Assembly: GCA_963676725.1 (NCBI GenBank)
Contig: OY781463.1
Coordinates: 930,001 to 994,000, forward strand
DNA: 64,000 nucleotides
Source of the DNA: G963662905 sp963676725
GTDB lineage: Bacteria > Bacteroidota > Bacteroidia > Bacteroidales > WRLA01
Direction: 5' to 3'
The first letter of the stretch is position 1. Each line of letters begins with the position of its first letter. Shown in pieces: positions 1-9,418 of this stretch. The notes below the pieces were generated by a model. It had not been told where the DNA came from and searched no databases. It saw nothing but the letters and a program-made list of their open reading frames with translations. The translations under genes were made by a program, and so were the position numbers.

Positions 1-2250
1 GTGGCTTGGGTTTTGTTCTGTGCTTGATGTGCCATCACCAAAGGACCAAAAATAGTTTTCTGCGCCCCAAGACTCATCAATAAAATGAACTGTTTGTGTA
101 TTCAATGAATCCATCCATGGATAGAACATTGCCATACATTCGTTGGGCCACCAATATTCACCAACAAATACATCCATCATCATTGTGCTGCTGCATTCCG
201 ACCCATTTATGCTTAGTAAGACTGTATAAAAACCTTCTTCCTCATAAATATGTGTGGGGTTTTGTTCTGCTGATGTCGATCCATCGCCGAAATCCCATTG
301 CCATTCTGTTGGGTTTCCAAGGCTGATATCCTGGAACATAAGTGTCAGATTATCGTTCGTTTCATAAGTAAACATGGCCATACAGCTGTCGTTTGGAGGC
401 CAGATACTGTCGCCAACAAATAAATCCATGATTATTGAACTGCTGCATTCCTTGCCGGAGATGCTCAGCTGAACGATATATTCGCCTTGCTGCGCATATT
501 GATGGCTTGGATTTTGTTCTGCTGATGTCGATCCATCGCCGAAATCCCATTGCCATTCTGTTGGGTTTCCAAGGCTGATATCCTGGAACATAAGTGTCAG
601 ATTATCGTTCGTTTCATAAGTAAACATGGCCATACAGCTGTCGTTTGGAGGCCAAATACTGTCGCCAACAAATACATCCATGATTATTGAACTGCTGCAT
701 TCCTCGCCGGAGATGCTCAGCTGAACGATATATTCGCCTTGCTGCGCATATTGATGGGTCGGATTTTGTTCTGTGGATGTGTTTCCATCACCAAAGTTCC
801 AATTCCATTGTGTTGGATTTCCGTAACTTGCATCCATAAATGCTACATTCATCAAGTCTATTTGTTCGTAATAGAACATCGCCATGCAGCTGTCTTGTGG
901 AGGCCAAATGCTGTCGCCGACAAAAACATACATTTCTGTTGTGCTGCTGCATTCCTCGCCGGAGATGCTCAGCTGAACGATATATTCGCCTTGCTGCGCA
1001 TATTGATGGATTGGATTTTGTTCTGCTGATGTCGATCCATCGCCGAAATCCCATTGCCATTCTGTTGGGTTTCCAAGGCTGATATCCTGGAACATAAGTG
1101 TCAGATTATCGTTCGTTTCATAAGTAAACATGGCCATACAGCTGTCGTTTGGAGGCCAAATACTGTCGCCAACAAATACATCCATGATTATTGAACTGCT
1201 GCATTCCTCGCCGGAGATGCTCAGCTGAACGATATATTCGCCTTGCTGCGCATATTGATGGGTCGGATTTTGTTCTGTGGATGTGTTTCCATCACCAAAG
1301 TTCCAGTTCCATTGTGTTGGATTTCCGTAACTTGCATCTATAAATGCCACATTCATCAAGTCTATTTGTTCGTAATAGAACATCGCCATGCAGCTGTCTT
1401 GTGGAGGCCAAATGCTGTCGCCGACAAAAACATACATTTCTGTTGTGCTGCTGCATTCCTCGCCGGAGATGCTCAGCTGAACGATATATTCGCCTTGCTG
1501 CGCATATTGATGAGTCGGATTTTGTTCTGTGGATGTGTTTCCATCACCAAAGTTCCAATTCCATTGTGTTGGGTTTCCGTAACTTGCATCTATAAATGCC
1601 AAGCTCATCAAATCCATTTGTTCGTAATAGAACATAGCCATACAGCTGTCGTTTGGAGGCCAAATGCTGTCGCCAACATAGACATACATTTCTGTTGTGC
1701 TGCTGCATTCCTCGCCGGAGATGCTCAGCTGAACGATATATTCGCCTTGCTGCGCATATTGATGGCTTGGATTTTGTTCTGTGGATGTGTTTCCATCGCC
1801 AAAGTTCCAATTCCATTGTGTTGGATTTCCATAACTTGCATCCATAAATGCTACATTCATCAAATCCATTTGTTCGTAATAGAACATAGCCATGCAGCTG
1901 TCTTGTGGGTTTGAAGTGCAAACAGTGAAATCAACATCTACAGTAATATTTCCATATGCCAGGGTGTACTGTTCGAGTAATTGCCCACTGCAAATATCTG
2001 TGAGGGATACAGTGACCAAACTACTGTCGGGCAATAGGTTATCAAATGCATGCTGATAAAATCCATTTACATCGGTAATTTCAGTAAATTGCAGACCAAT
2101 TTCTGTTGTTAGAAGAACTTCTGTTCCTTCTACAGCAGAACCATCAGCTTTTTGGACTTCTCCCTGAATCGTAAAATTCTGGGCAATTAATCCGATGCTC
2201 ATGGTGCATAAAAAAAAGATTGTGACTAATTTTGTAACCGCCTTTGTCAT
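1..2250 (-). CDS. PKD-repeat secreted surface protein, N-terminal part (runs off window start)
   Basis: Reading from ATG at 2250 towards position 1, the frame is open for exactly 750 codons and leaves the window without a stop, so the C-terminus is missing. The first ~24 residues form a signal peptide (MTKAVTKLVTIFFLCTMSIG, then LIAQ). A ~85-residue domain resembling a carboxypeptidase-regulatory or Cna-B-like fold follows (IQGEVQKADGSAVEGTEVLL). Then come seven near-identical 84-residue PKD units and an eighth divergent one, each with a W-x-W/F-x-FGDG core and the ending EQNP(S/T)HQYAQQGEY. PKD domains are extracellular beta-sandwiches common in adhesins and T9SS cargo. The N-terminal layout resembles the protein at 43653-46151, so a T9SS C-terminal domain beyond the window is likely but unseen. 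The upstream 164 bp hold no clear promoter. Confidence 0.9.
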   Translation of the reverse strand, partial: MTKAVTKLVTIFFLCTMSIGLIAQNFTIQGEVQKADGSAVEGTEVLLTTEIGLQFTEITDVNGFYQHAFDNLLPDSSLVTVSLTDICSGQLLEQYTLAYGNITVDVDFTVCTSNPQDSCMAMFYYEQMDLMNVAFMDASYGNPTQWNWNFGDGNTSTEQNPSHQYAQQGEYIVQLSISGEECSSTTEMYVYVGDSIWPPNDSCMAMFYYEQMDLMSLAFIDASYGNPTQWNWNFGDGNTSTEQNPTHQYAQQGEYIVQLSISGEECSSTTEMYVFVGDSIWPPQDSCMAMFYYEQIDLMNVAFIDASYGNPTQWNWNFGDGNTSTEQNPTHQYAQQGEYIVQLSISGEECSSSIIMDVFVGDSIWPPNDSCMAMFTYETNDNLTLMFQDISLGNPTEWQWDFGDGSTSAEQNPIHQYAQQGEYIVQLSISGEECSSTTEMYVFVGDSIWPPQDSCMAMFYYEQIDLMNVAFMDASYGNPTQWNWNFGDGNTSTEQNPTHQYAQQGEYIVQLSISGEECSSSIIMDVFVGDSIWPPNDSCMAMFTYETNDNLTLMFQDISLGNPTEWQWDFGDGSTSAEQNPSHQYAQQGEYIVQLSISGKECSSSIIMDLFVGDSIWPPNDSCMAMFTYETNDNLTLMFQDISLGNPTEWQWDFGDGSTSAEQNPTHIYEEEGFYTVLLSINGSECSSTMMMDVFVGEYWWPNECMAMFYPWMDSLNTQTVHFIDESWGAENYFWSFGDGTSSTEQNPSH
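139..1902. repeat. Seven tandem 252-bp PKD-coding repeats
   Basis: The same landmarks recur every 252 bp. The TGTTGG(G/A)TTTCC motif starts at 307, 559, 811, 1063, 1315, 1567 and 1819, and the CAGCTGTC boundary ends at 390, 642, 894, 1146, 1398, 1650 and 1902. Each unit is one 84-residue PKD domain. Two head types (WQWDFGDGSTSAEQ and WNWNFGDGNTSTEQ) and two tail types (SSIIMDVFV and STTEMYVFV) are combined differently from unit to unit. Identity within a type is very high at the DNA level, indicating recent duplication or gene conversion. Confidence 0.95.
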
Positions 2251-2414
2251 GATTATTGGGTTTTGATTAATAAATAAAAACTGTTTTTTAGGGCCCTTGC
2301 TTTCGCTTATACAAACACCAAGGAGTGTTTTAGTTGTCTGTTTGAATGAAAGTTTTGTTGTGAAATGTCGATTATTATTTTTATAAAACTCAGTAAATCA
2401 AAGAACTAAAATAG

Positions 2415-3884
2415 ATGAAAAAAAATGTAATTCTCTCAGTCCTCTTTATTTTTAGTGCTCTATTATTCCTGTCTTCTTGCTCGGAAAAACAAAAAACAAA
2501 GTCATTTGTTCTCTGTGGTCAGGTGATTCATCCCAAGGGCGATTCAGTCGTGCTATCGGTACCAAATATTTTGGGTTATAAAGGGCAGGAGCATACTGCT
2601 GCATTAGATTCGCTCGGCCGATTTTGTTTTAGCGTAGCATTTGAAGGATATAAACCTTTGGTTTTTTCTCACGAACGCGAGATAGTACGTTTTAGCGGGC
2701 TTGAAGGCGATAGTTTGTTTCTTTCTGTAGATATGGAAGATTTCAATCAAAGTCTTGCTTTTGAAGGGAAAAATGCTTCGCAAGCTAGTTATGAACATGC
2801 TGAATATCTGTATTTTAAGGATCGAAATACGGATACGCTTTTTCAACTGATTCCTATTTTATCCTTGCCTCAATTCAAAAAAACGACAGATAGTATTGTA
2901 GGAGTGAAGCAGCAATTCCTTAAAACTAAGTCTGCTGAATATAATTTATCACCGGAATATATTGCCTTTAAAAAAGCATTTATTGAATTGGAAAAGGCGG
3001 CTCCATTATATTACTATTTTTATACAAATTATCGCCGGAATAATTATGCCCTGAACGATTCATATTCAGGAAAAAGCCTTGAGACAGCATTTCGTGCTTT
3101 CCTTAAACTGCCTGATGCTGTGAAAAACACACCACAATACCGTGATTTTATCGGACAAATCTCCTATTATTTGTTTGTGAAAAATATACGAGAGAAAAGT
3201 CCGACCAAACTGGAAGAACAGAAAAAGGAATTAGACATTGTTTCAAATTGGTTTTCTGGTAAAGATAAAGATATTGCAGTGTCAGAATTGTTTGTTGAAA
3301 AATTTGGAGCAAATGATTCAAGCTATTTCACCAATATGAAGACATATTACGATAAAATCCAAAATAAGGATTACCGAAATTTCTTAGCTCAAAAACAGGC
3401 AGAGCTCGTTAAGAAACTTTCGAAACCACTCCCTGAAAACACTAAAATCATCAATCTGTTAAATCCTGGATCAGAACAGATTAATTCACTTGATGATATT
3501 CTGGCAAAACATCAGGGGAATGTTGTATTTCTTGATCTTTGGGCTAGTTGGTGCGGACCCTGCAAAGCGGAAATTCCTTTCTCATTGTATCTTCAGGATC
3601 ATTATAAAGGAAAAGATGTTGACTTTGTCTTTATCTCAACGGATAGCGATACAACAGCCTGGAAAAATCAAATTCGTATTTCAGAATTGAGTGGCGAGCA
3701 TTATATTATGAATCAGCCTTTATATCAGGATATTATGAATCGTATTGATGTCAAATACATCCCACGTTATGTTTTATTTGATGATGAAGGTACATTAAGA
3801 AATCCTGATGCACCACGACCTTCTGATCTGAATGCCAGTAGTAAAGCAATTGACGCACTCCTTTGGGAACATTATCAAAAATAA
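2415..3884 (+). CDS. TlpA-like thiol-disulfide oxidoreductase lipoprotein
   Basis: 489 residues. The N-terminus has a lipoprotein signal ending in a lipobox (LFLSSC), so the mature protein should be lipid-anchored in the envelope. Residues ~30-130 look like the beta-rich N-terminal domain often found on Bacteroidota TlpA-like proteins (DUF4369-like), followed by a helical middle. The last ~150 residues are a thioredoxin fold with the redox motif WCGPC at 379-383 (VVFLDLWASWCGPCKAEIP). Expected role: reduction or oxidation of disulfides in envelope proteins; the partner is unknown. The stop is 3 bp before aroC, so the two are probably co-transcribed, with a shared terminator at 5003-5026. Confidence 0.88.
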   Translation: MKKNVILSVLFIFSALLFLSSCSEKQKTKSFVLCGQVIHPKGDSVVLSVPNILGYKGQEHTAALDSLGRFCFSVAFEGYKPLVFSHEREIVRFSGLEGDSLFLSVDMEDFNQSLAFEGKNASQASYEHAEYLYFKDRNTDTLFQLIPILSLPQFKKTTDSIVGVKQQFLKTKSAEYNLSPEYIAFKKAFIELEKAAPLYYYFYTNYRRNNYALNDSYSGKSLETAFRAFLKLPDAVKNTPQYRDFIGQISYYLFVKNIREKSPTKLEEQKKELDIVSNWFSGKDKDIAVSELFVEKFGANDSSYFTNMKTYYDKIQNKDYRNFLAQKQAELVKKLSKPLPENTKIINLLNPGSEQINSLDDILAKHQGNVVFLDLWASWCGPCKAEIPFSLYLQDHYKGKDVDFVFISTDSDTTAWKNQIRISELSGEHYIMNQPLYQDIMNRIDVKYIPRYVLFDDEGTLRNPDAPRPSDLNASSKAIDALLWEHYQK

Positions 3885-3887
3885 GAT

Positions 3888-4961
3888 ATGGCCGGAAATA
3901 GTTTTGGAAAACAATTTGTACTGACCAGTTTTGGGGAATCCCATGGCACTGCAATTGGAGGGGTTTTGGATGGCTGCCCGTCAGGAATAAAATTGGATAT
4001 CGAGCGCATTCAAAAAGAGCTTGATGCCCGACGCCCGGGGCAAAATAAATTTACAAGCCCAAGAAAAGAAGACGACCAGATCGAGTTTCTTTCCGGAATA
4101 TTTGAGGGAAAAACCTTGGGCACGCCCATTGCATTTATTATTAGGAATAGAGATCATCAATCTTCTGATTATGAGTCTGTAAAAGAACTCTATCGGCCTT
4201 CTCATGCTGATTTTACATATCATCAAAAATATGGTATCTACGATTATCGCGGTGGTGGTCGTGCTTCTGCCCGTGAAACTGCTGTGCGCGTGGCTGCCGG
4301 AGCAATTGCACGGCAGTTTTTGGAGGCATACAGTATTAATGTACTTGCCTGGACAAAACAGATCGCGTCAATATCTATTGAAGAAAAAGAAATCAGACCT
4401 GAGCGTGCCCTCGTTTATGCATCCGATTTACGATGCCCCGATCTTATTGCTGAAAAGCAAATGAAACAATTGCTTGAAAATTGCTTAGAAGAGGGAGATG
4501 CTGTTGGAGGTGTGGTGCATTGTTCCATAAAAAATCTCCCCGCAGGTTTGGGCGAACCGGTCTTTGATAAGCTCAATGCCGGACTTGCTGCTGCATTGAT
4601 GAGTGTTAACGCAGCAAAAGGGGTGCTTTTTGGTGCCGGATTGGATTTTGCCCTTCGACCCGCATCAGAAATGAATGATGCATGGATCCTCAGGAATGGA
4701 CTGGCAAGTACCGAAACAAACCATTCCGGTGGGATTCAGGCAGGGATTTCCAATGGAATGGAAGTATCTGTGGATGTGGTTTTTAAAGCACCATCATCCA
4801 TAAGGAAAGCCCAAAATACATTAAACCATAAAGAAGAAGCGGTACAACTGGAAATTGAGGGCAGGCACGATCCTTGCGTTGTGCCCAGAGCAGTATCTGT
4901 TGTAGAAGCAATGTGCCTCTTAACTATTGCCGATTATTTTCTTTTGAATGGCAAACAATAA
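3888..4961 (+). CDS. aroC: Chorismate synthase
   Basis: 357 residues, the usual family length. It converts 5-enolpyruvylshikimate-3-phosphate to chorismate with reduced FMN, the last shared step of aromatic amino acid synthesis, in the cytoplasm. Diagnostic motifs are visible: GESHG near the start (16-20), the Arg-rich YRGGGRASARETA segment, and RHDPCVVPRAV near the C-terminus. The ATG starts 3 bp after the stop of the thioredoxin-like gene. A rho-independent terminator lies 40 bp downstream. It is not beside other shikimate genes; the only other aromatic pathway gene in the window is trpB at 7829. Confidence 0.98.
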   Translation: MAGNSFGKQFVLTSFGESHGTAIGGVLDGCPSGIKLDIERIQKELDARRPGQNKFTSPRKEDDQIEFLSGIFEGKTLGTPIAFIIRNRDHQSSDYESVKELYRPSHADFTYHQKYGIYDYRGGGRASARETAVRVAAGAIARQFLEAYSINVLAWTKQIASISIEEKEIRPERALVYASDLRCPDLIAEKQMKQLLENCLEEGDAVGGVVHCSIKNLPAGLGEPVFDKLNAGLAAALMSVNAAKGVLFGAGLDFALRPASEMNDAWILRNGLASTETNHSGGIQAGISNGMEVSVDVVFKAPSSIRKAQNTLNHKEEAVQLEIEGRHDPCVVPRAVSVVEAMCLLTIADYFLLNGKQ

Positions 4962-5002
4962 GTTGTATTGAAACGTTATACTCTAGAGTAAATGTTATTT
5001 TG

Positions 5003-5026
5003 ACAGAGGTTTCTCCTCTGTTTTTT
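5003..5026 (+). terminator. Rho-independent terminator after aroC
   Basis: Stem ACAGAGG / CCTCTGT around a TTTCT loop, followed directly by a run of six T. It lies 40 bp after the aroC stop and 52 bp before the next start, separating the tlpA-like/aroC unit from the AsmA-family gene. Confidence 0.85.
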
Positions 5027-5077
5027 GCATGTGATCTTTATAATAATAAAATCCTGAAAATCAAAAAATAAGCACAA

Positions 5078-7780
5078 ATGAAAAATTTTTTTAAAGTTGT
5101 TTTAGTACTCATTGTACTATTCTTTGCTGCAATGATCATAATCCCTATGGTATTTAAGGGCAGGATCATGGAAGTGGTGAAAACAGAAATAAATAAAACT
5201 GTAAATGCCAAAGTTGAATTTGATGAATTTGACCTGAGCCTCCTAAAGAATTTCCCGAATTTTAGCGCTTCATTAAAGGGCTTAAGCGTGGAAGGAATTG
5301 GCGAATTTGAAGGCGATACATTGGTGAAAGCCGGTGATATACGCATCATTATCAATTTGTTCGATGTGTTTAAAGGCGATTCATACCGAGTGAAATCCAT
5401 CGAAATTTTTCGCCCTCAATTGAGTCTTATTTCGCGTACGGATGGTGCAGTAAACTGGGATATTGCATTGGAAACAGATGAAGTTGTGCCGGAAGTGAAG
5501 CCAACAAAAGTCGCTTCTGCCGAAATTTCTTCAGATGATGTGCTCATGCTTCAGTTGAATAGCTTAGAAATTTACGATGGCAGCCTACGTTACCTTGATG
5601 AAGTGATGAAAGTTGATGTACAAATCAAAGGTTTGAACCATAAACTGAGCGGTGACCTTTCTGCAGATTTCACTACATTGAAAACAAATACGACAATTGA
5701 AGATTTTCAAATGGATTATGAAGGTGTGCGCTATATGAACGATATGCATATTGAAGCAAAAGCGGATATTGATGCGGATCTGAAAAACTCAATTTATACC
5801 TTTAAAAAGAATAGCGTGCGCTTGAACAATGTCGAATTGGGTATTGATGGAAGCGTGGCAATGGTTGGTGAGGACATCAATACGCAGCTTACTTTTAAAA
5901 CCCAGAAAACGGAGTTTAAAGATTTGGTGTCGATGGTTCCTGCACTCTATGCGCAAAACTTGGAAGGTTTGACAACAAAAGGCACTTTTTCAATTGATGG
6001 GATGGTGAAAGGCGCTTATACTGAGGAATCTCTTCCGGCATTTCGCCTGAGCCTAAATGTGCAGGATGGATATATTCAATATCCTGATTTACCGCAGCCT
6101 ATAAGCAATATTCGTATGAAAGCATTTGTGGAAAATCCGGGTGGTGATGCAGATAATACTGTAGTGGATATGGAGAATTTTCATCTCGAACTTCTTGGTA
6201 ACCCAATGGATATTAGTCTCAAAGTAAAGCAACCCATTAGTGATCCTTATATCGAAAGCAGATTGGCCGGGCGTATGAATTTGGCTGATATTTCAAAAGT
6301 ATATCCATTGGATAGCGGAGACAAGATGCTTGGAAATTTCCGTGCGGATATAGAGTTGCAAGGAAAGGTTTCTGATCTGGATCGTGGAAATTATGAGGAT
6401 TTTTTGGCGATTGGCTCCTTATTGGTCAGCGATTTTAGTTATGCAACGCCTGCTTTCCAAGATGAAGTGCATATTCGTAATGCACAACTGAATTTTTCTC
6501 CCGAATACCTCGACTTGGTTTCTATGAAAACAACAATTGGCCGCAACGATATTGCTGCTAGCGGGAAAATCAGGAATTATATGGCCTATGCCCTGAAAGG
6601 CGATAAACTGATGGGACAATTGAAAATTACAAGCCATTATTTAAATCTCAACGATTTTATTCCAGCAGAAGAGGAAGTTGATCAAAAAGAGGAAGTTGCT
6701 CCTGAAAAAGGTGCTCAGGCAAATGTCTCTGATGTTGAAGAAATCCCTCTGGAAGTGATTGAGATTCCGGGAAATATCGCTTTTGTTCTGGCATCCAAAA
6801 TTGATAGCCTACTCTACGATAATTTGATTATGACCAATGTAATTGGCATTATTAATATAGATGATCATCGCGCCAGTTTGCAGAATCTGAGTATGCAAGC
6901 ACTTCAAGGGAAAATGGCCTTGAATGGATACTACGATACAAAAAATCCAAAGCAACCGGATGTTCATTTTACTGTCGGAATGACCAATGTCAGCATACAG
7001 GAATCCTATAAAACCTTTGCCAGTTTCGAGGCATTAGTGCCAGTGGCAGAAAATACACATGGTAATTTTTCGACCAATTTTGATATGCAGCTCAAACTTG
7101 ATAATAAAATGGAGCCGGATTTAAATAGCCTGCAGGCAGCAGGAACACTAAAGACAAGTGCTTTGGAAATTAAATCAGGAAATGCACTGACCAAATTGGC
7201 CGAACAGCTCAAAATGAACCAATTAAAAAGCATCAAAACCGACCCTGTAAACATATCGTTTATCGTGGAAGACGGGAAGGTAAATGTCAAACCCTTCGAC
7301 ATCCGTTTTGGATCCTATACCGGCGTGATGAGTGGTTATACATCATTGGACAGAAGCATGAATTATGACCTGACCCTTGCAATTCCTATGAAAGATCTGG
7401 GCTCATCAGTGAATGATGTTCTGGCAGGATTGAGCAAGCAGGGCATAAAAATCGGGAATAATGAAAAGGTGAATGTTGGCATCAAAATCACCGGTACGGT
7501 TGAAAGTCCTAAAGTGGGTGCTGATTTGAGCCAGGCAGCAGGAAATGCAGCAAAAAGCCTTCAAAAACAAGCGGAAGAAGAATTTAACCGCCAAAAGAAA
7601 GAAATGGAAGATAAAGCGCGTGCTGAATTAGAGAAGAAAAAGAAAGAAGCCGCTGACCAGATTAAAAAGGAAACCGATGAAAAGAAAAAAGAAGCCGAAA
7701 AGAAAGCAAAGGAAGAAGCCGATAAACTGAAAAAGAAAATGGAAGATGAAGCCAAAAAGGCTTTAGAAGGTTGGTTTTAA
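5078..7780 (+). CDS. AsmA family protein
   Basis: 900 residues. One N-terminal membrane segment (VLVLIVLFFAAMIIIPMVF) is followed by a very long beta-rich periplasmic region with the AsmA N-terminal signature (VNAKVEFDEFDLSLLKNFPN) and, towards the end, the AsmA C-terminal pattern around residues 680-830. AsmA/YhdP/TamB relatives are bridge-like proteins linked to lipid transport and outer-membrane homeostasis; this specific function is inferred from the family. The last ~75 residues are an unusual highly charged Lys/Glu coiled coil rich in KKKEAEKKAKEEADK-type sequence. It stands alone between a terminator at 5003 and a bidirectional hairpin at 7785. Confidence 0.85.
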   Translation: MKNFFKVVLVLIVLFFAAMIIIPMVFKGRIMEVVKTEINKTVNAKVEFDEFDLSLLKNFPNFSASLKGLSVEGIGEFEGDTLVKAGDIRIIINLFDVFKGDSYRVKSIEIFRPQLSLISRTDGAVNWDIALETDEVVPEVKPTKVASAEISSDDVLMLQLNSLEIYDGSLRYLDEVMKVDVQIKGLNHKLSGDLSADFTTLKTNTTIEDFQMDYEGVRYMNDMHIEAKADIDADLKNSIYTFKKNSVRLNNVELGIDGSVAMVGEDINTQLTFKTQKTEFKDLVSMVPALYAQNLEGLTTKGTFSIDGMVKGAYTEESLPAFRLSLNVQDGYIQYPDLPQPISNIRMKAFVENPGGDADNTVVDMENFHLELLGNPMDISLKVKQPISDPYIESRLAGRMNLADISKVYPLDSGDKMLGNFRADIELQGKVSDLDRGNYEDFLAIGSLLVSDFSYATPAFQDEVHIRNAQLNFSPEYLDLVSMKTTIGRNDIAASGKIRNYMAYALKGDKLMGQLKITSHYLNLNDFIPAEEEVDQKEEVAPEKGAQANVSDVEEIPLEVIEIPGNIAFVLASKIDSLLYDNLIMTNVIGIINIDDHRASLQNLSMQALQGKMALNGYYDTKNPKQPDVHFTVGMTNVSIQESYKTFASFEALVPVAENTHGNFSTNFDMQLKLDNKMEPDLNSLQAAGTLKTSALEIKSGNALTKLAEQLKMNQLKSIKTDPVNISFIVEDGKVNVKPFDIRFGSYTGVMSGYTSLDRSMNYDLTLAIPMKDLGSSVNDVLAGLSKQGIKIGNNEKVNVGIKITGTVESPKVGADLSQAAGNAAKSLQKQAEEEFNRQKKEMEDKARAELEKKKKEAADQIKKETDEKKKEAEKKAKEEADKLKKKMEDEAKKALEGWF

Positions 7781-7784
7781 AAAA

Positions 7785-7820
7785 TTGTGGGCGAGGGGAT
7801 TTAAAGCTCCTTGCCCACAA
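7785..7820. terminator. Bidirectional terminator between convergent genes
   Basis: TTGTGGGC pairs perfectly with GCCCACAA, with further pairing of AGG/CCT inside the loop. An A-run on the left and an AT-rich stretch on the right let it serve both the AsmA-family gene (+) and trpB (-), whose stop codons flank it. Confidence 0.75.
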
Positions 7821-7828
7821 AGATTTAA

Positions 7829-9052
7829 TTAATTTTTTGGAACCAAAAGAAGCCCATTTCTGTCGACATCTTTATCGCCACGGCCTGATAAGTTGAGAAT
7901 ACTCACTTCATCGGTTTTTCCTTTCAGTATTTTGAGTGCAAGTGCCACAGCATGAGCCGATTCTATTGCGGGTATAATACCTTCCAAACGAGATAAAAGG
8001 CCAAATGCTTCAATGGCTTCATTATCGCTAATTCCGTAATATCGAATGCGTTTGGCATCATGAAGCTGGGCGTGCTGTGGGCTAATGCCCGGATAATCAA
8101 GGCCTGCTGCCACACTTTTGGTTGGACAAGCTTCCCCATTTTCATCAACGATACAATAGGAAAAGGTTCCTTGGAAAACAAGAGGTTTCCCAATAGAAAG
8201 TGTTGCTGCGCTATAGCCCGCTTTGAGCATTTCGCCACCGCCTTCGGCAGCATGGATTTTTACCTTATCATCCATCAGAAAGCTGCTGAATAAGCCAATG
8301 GCATTCGATCCACCTCCAATACATGCCAATAGATTATCCGGCAATTTGCCTTCTGCTTGTAGGAATTGTTTGCGGGCTTCTTTGCCGATAATGGATTGGA
8401 AATGACCAACAATCACAGGGTAGGGATGAGGCCCAACTTGCGAACCGAGGAGGTAATATACTTCCGGATGGGAAATATAATATTCCAATGCAGCATCAAC
8501 GGCATCCTTCAGTGTGCCGGAACCCCTGTCGGTGATATACATTTCTGCGCCCAGCATTTCGATGCGTTTTACGTTCATTTGCTGCCTGACGGCATCCGTT
8601 CTACCCATAAAAACTTTGCATTTAATCCCGAGAAGCGCCGCCGCCGTAGCAGTTGCCACACCATGTTGTCCGGCGCCCGTTTCTGCAATGATTTCTGTTG
8701 CACCCATTTTTTTGGCAAGCAAAATTTGGCCAATGGTATTGTTTATTTTATGCGAGCCCGTATGGTTTAGGTCTTCACGCTTTAGGTAAATACGCGTTTG
8801 CAGATATTCGGAAAGCCTTGAAGCATAATATAATGGCGATGGCCTGCCTACATAATTTTTTAGCAAATCAAGGTATTCTTTATTGAAACTTTCTGTAAAT
8901 GCGATTTGCTGAAAGGCTTCGGAAAGCGCTTTGAGTTTTGGCTCTAAAACCGGAGGTACATAAGCGCCGCCATAAGAACCAAATAATCCTGTATGTGATT
9001 GATAAGAATAAGCTGTTGCTTCTGCTGTATTTTGTTGTTTTGTGTTTTTCAT
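7829..9052 (-). CDS. trpB: Tryptophan synthase beta chain
   Basis: 407 residues, normal for the family. It joins indole and serine to form tryptophan using PLP. The PLP lysine is K102 in the HTGSHKINN motif, and the phosphate-binding loop GGGSNAIG is present, as is the conserved N-terminal FGSYGGAYVPPVL. No trpA or other trp gene adjoins it. A 5' leader of about 350 nt lies upstream, with a Bacteroidota promoter, a short ORF with two adjacent Trp codons and a terminator. This indicates control by transcription attenuation in response to charged tRNA-Trp. The start at 9052 fits the usual N-terminus. Confidence 0.98.
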   Translation of the reverse strand: MKNTKQQNTAEATAYSYQSHTGLFGSYGGAYVPPVLEPKLKALSEAFQQIAFTESFNKEYLDLLKNYVGRPSPLYYASRLSEYLQTRIYLKREDLNHTGSHKINNTIGQILLAKKMGATEIIAETGAGQHGVATATAAALLGIKCKVFMGRTDAVRQQMNVKRIEMLGAEMYITDRGSGTLKDAVDAALEYYISHPEVYYLLGSQVGPHPYPVIVGHFQSIIGKEARKQFLQAEGKLPDNLLACIGGGSNAIGLFSSFLMDDKVKIHAAEGGGEMLKAGYSAATLSIGKPLVFQGTFSYCIVDENGEACPTKSVAAGLDYPGISPQHAQLHDAKRIRYYGISDNEAIEAFGLLSRLEGIIPAIESAHAVALALKILKGKTDEVSILNLSGRGDKDVDRNGLLLVPKN

Positions 9053-9283
9053 GAGAATAATATTTATTGTTTAATGAATGATGAATTATTGTTGCTGAAG
9101 TGTTGCCAGCCTGCAACATCGTTGAAACAGTGCGGCAACACTTCAGAAATGGATCCGAGGATTGTTTTTTCGCCATCGAAACCATTGATTATTCCACCAG
9201 ATTAAATAAGTCGCATTCATTTTTTTCTATTTGATAATCGTTTCTTATGAGTAAAAGGCATTATTTTGTTTGCTTATGGGCAT

Positions 9284-9323
9284 AAAAAAAAGCCGCAGGT
9301 GAATTCACCTGCGGCTTTTTTTT
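9284..9323 (-). terminator. Attenuator terminator in the trpB leader
   Basis: A perfect 24-nt palindrome (9292-9315; 5' arm GCCGCAGGTGAA) is followed on the minus strand by eight T. It lies between the Trp leader peptide stop and trpB, 230 nt before the trpB start, where termination would block trpB expression. Its 3' arm contains TTCACCT, which is complementary to AGGTGAA within the last codons of the leader ORF (9345-9351), so an alternative antiterminator pairing is available. Confidence 0.88.
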
Positions 9324-9340
9324 GAATAATACCGACCCAG

Positions 9341-9400
9341 CTACTTCACCTTTCGGAGAAATATCAGGAGCCACCAACTATTATTCATAAATATGTTCAT
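9341..9400 (-). CDS. trpL: trp leader peptide (attenuation)
   Basis: A 19-codon ORF, MNIFMNNSWWLLIFLRKVK, with a possible internal start at 9388 giving 15 residues. Two adjacent Trp codons lie at 9376-9371. The stop TAG (9343-9341) comes 18 nt before the U-flanked attenuator. The AGGTGAA segment able to pair with the terminator 3' arm forms the last sense codons. A ribosome paused at the Trp codons would leave it free, whereas one reaching the stop would cover it. The peptide is too short for ordinary gene callers. The promoter sits directly upstream. Confidence 0.8.
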   Translation of the reverse strand: MNIFMNNSWWLLIFLRKVK

Positions 9401-9418
9401 ATCTCTATATTGAGGCAA

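Noticed and set aside
139..1902. Regular repeats as a possible CRISPR array
   Set aside because: The period is 252 bp, with no spacers, no break in the reading frame and clear PKD protein motifs.
1243..1914. Plus-strand open frame of 223 codons across the repeats, and similar smaller ones
   Set aside because: It is the antisense of the PKD repeats; a signal peptide, PKD motifs and sensible domain order exist only on the minus strand.
8880..9185. 101-codon minus-strand frame overlapping the trpB start
   Set aside because: It is in a different frame from trpB, has no family resemblance and runs through the leader region. The Trp leader peptide explains this region better.
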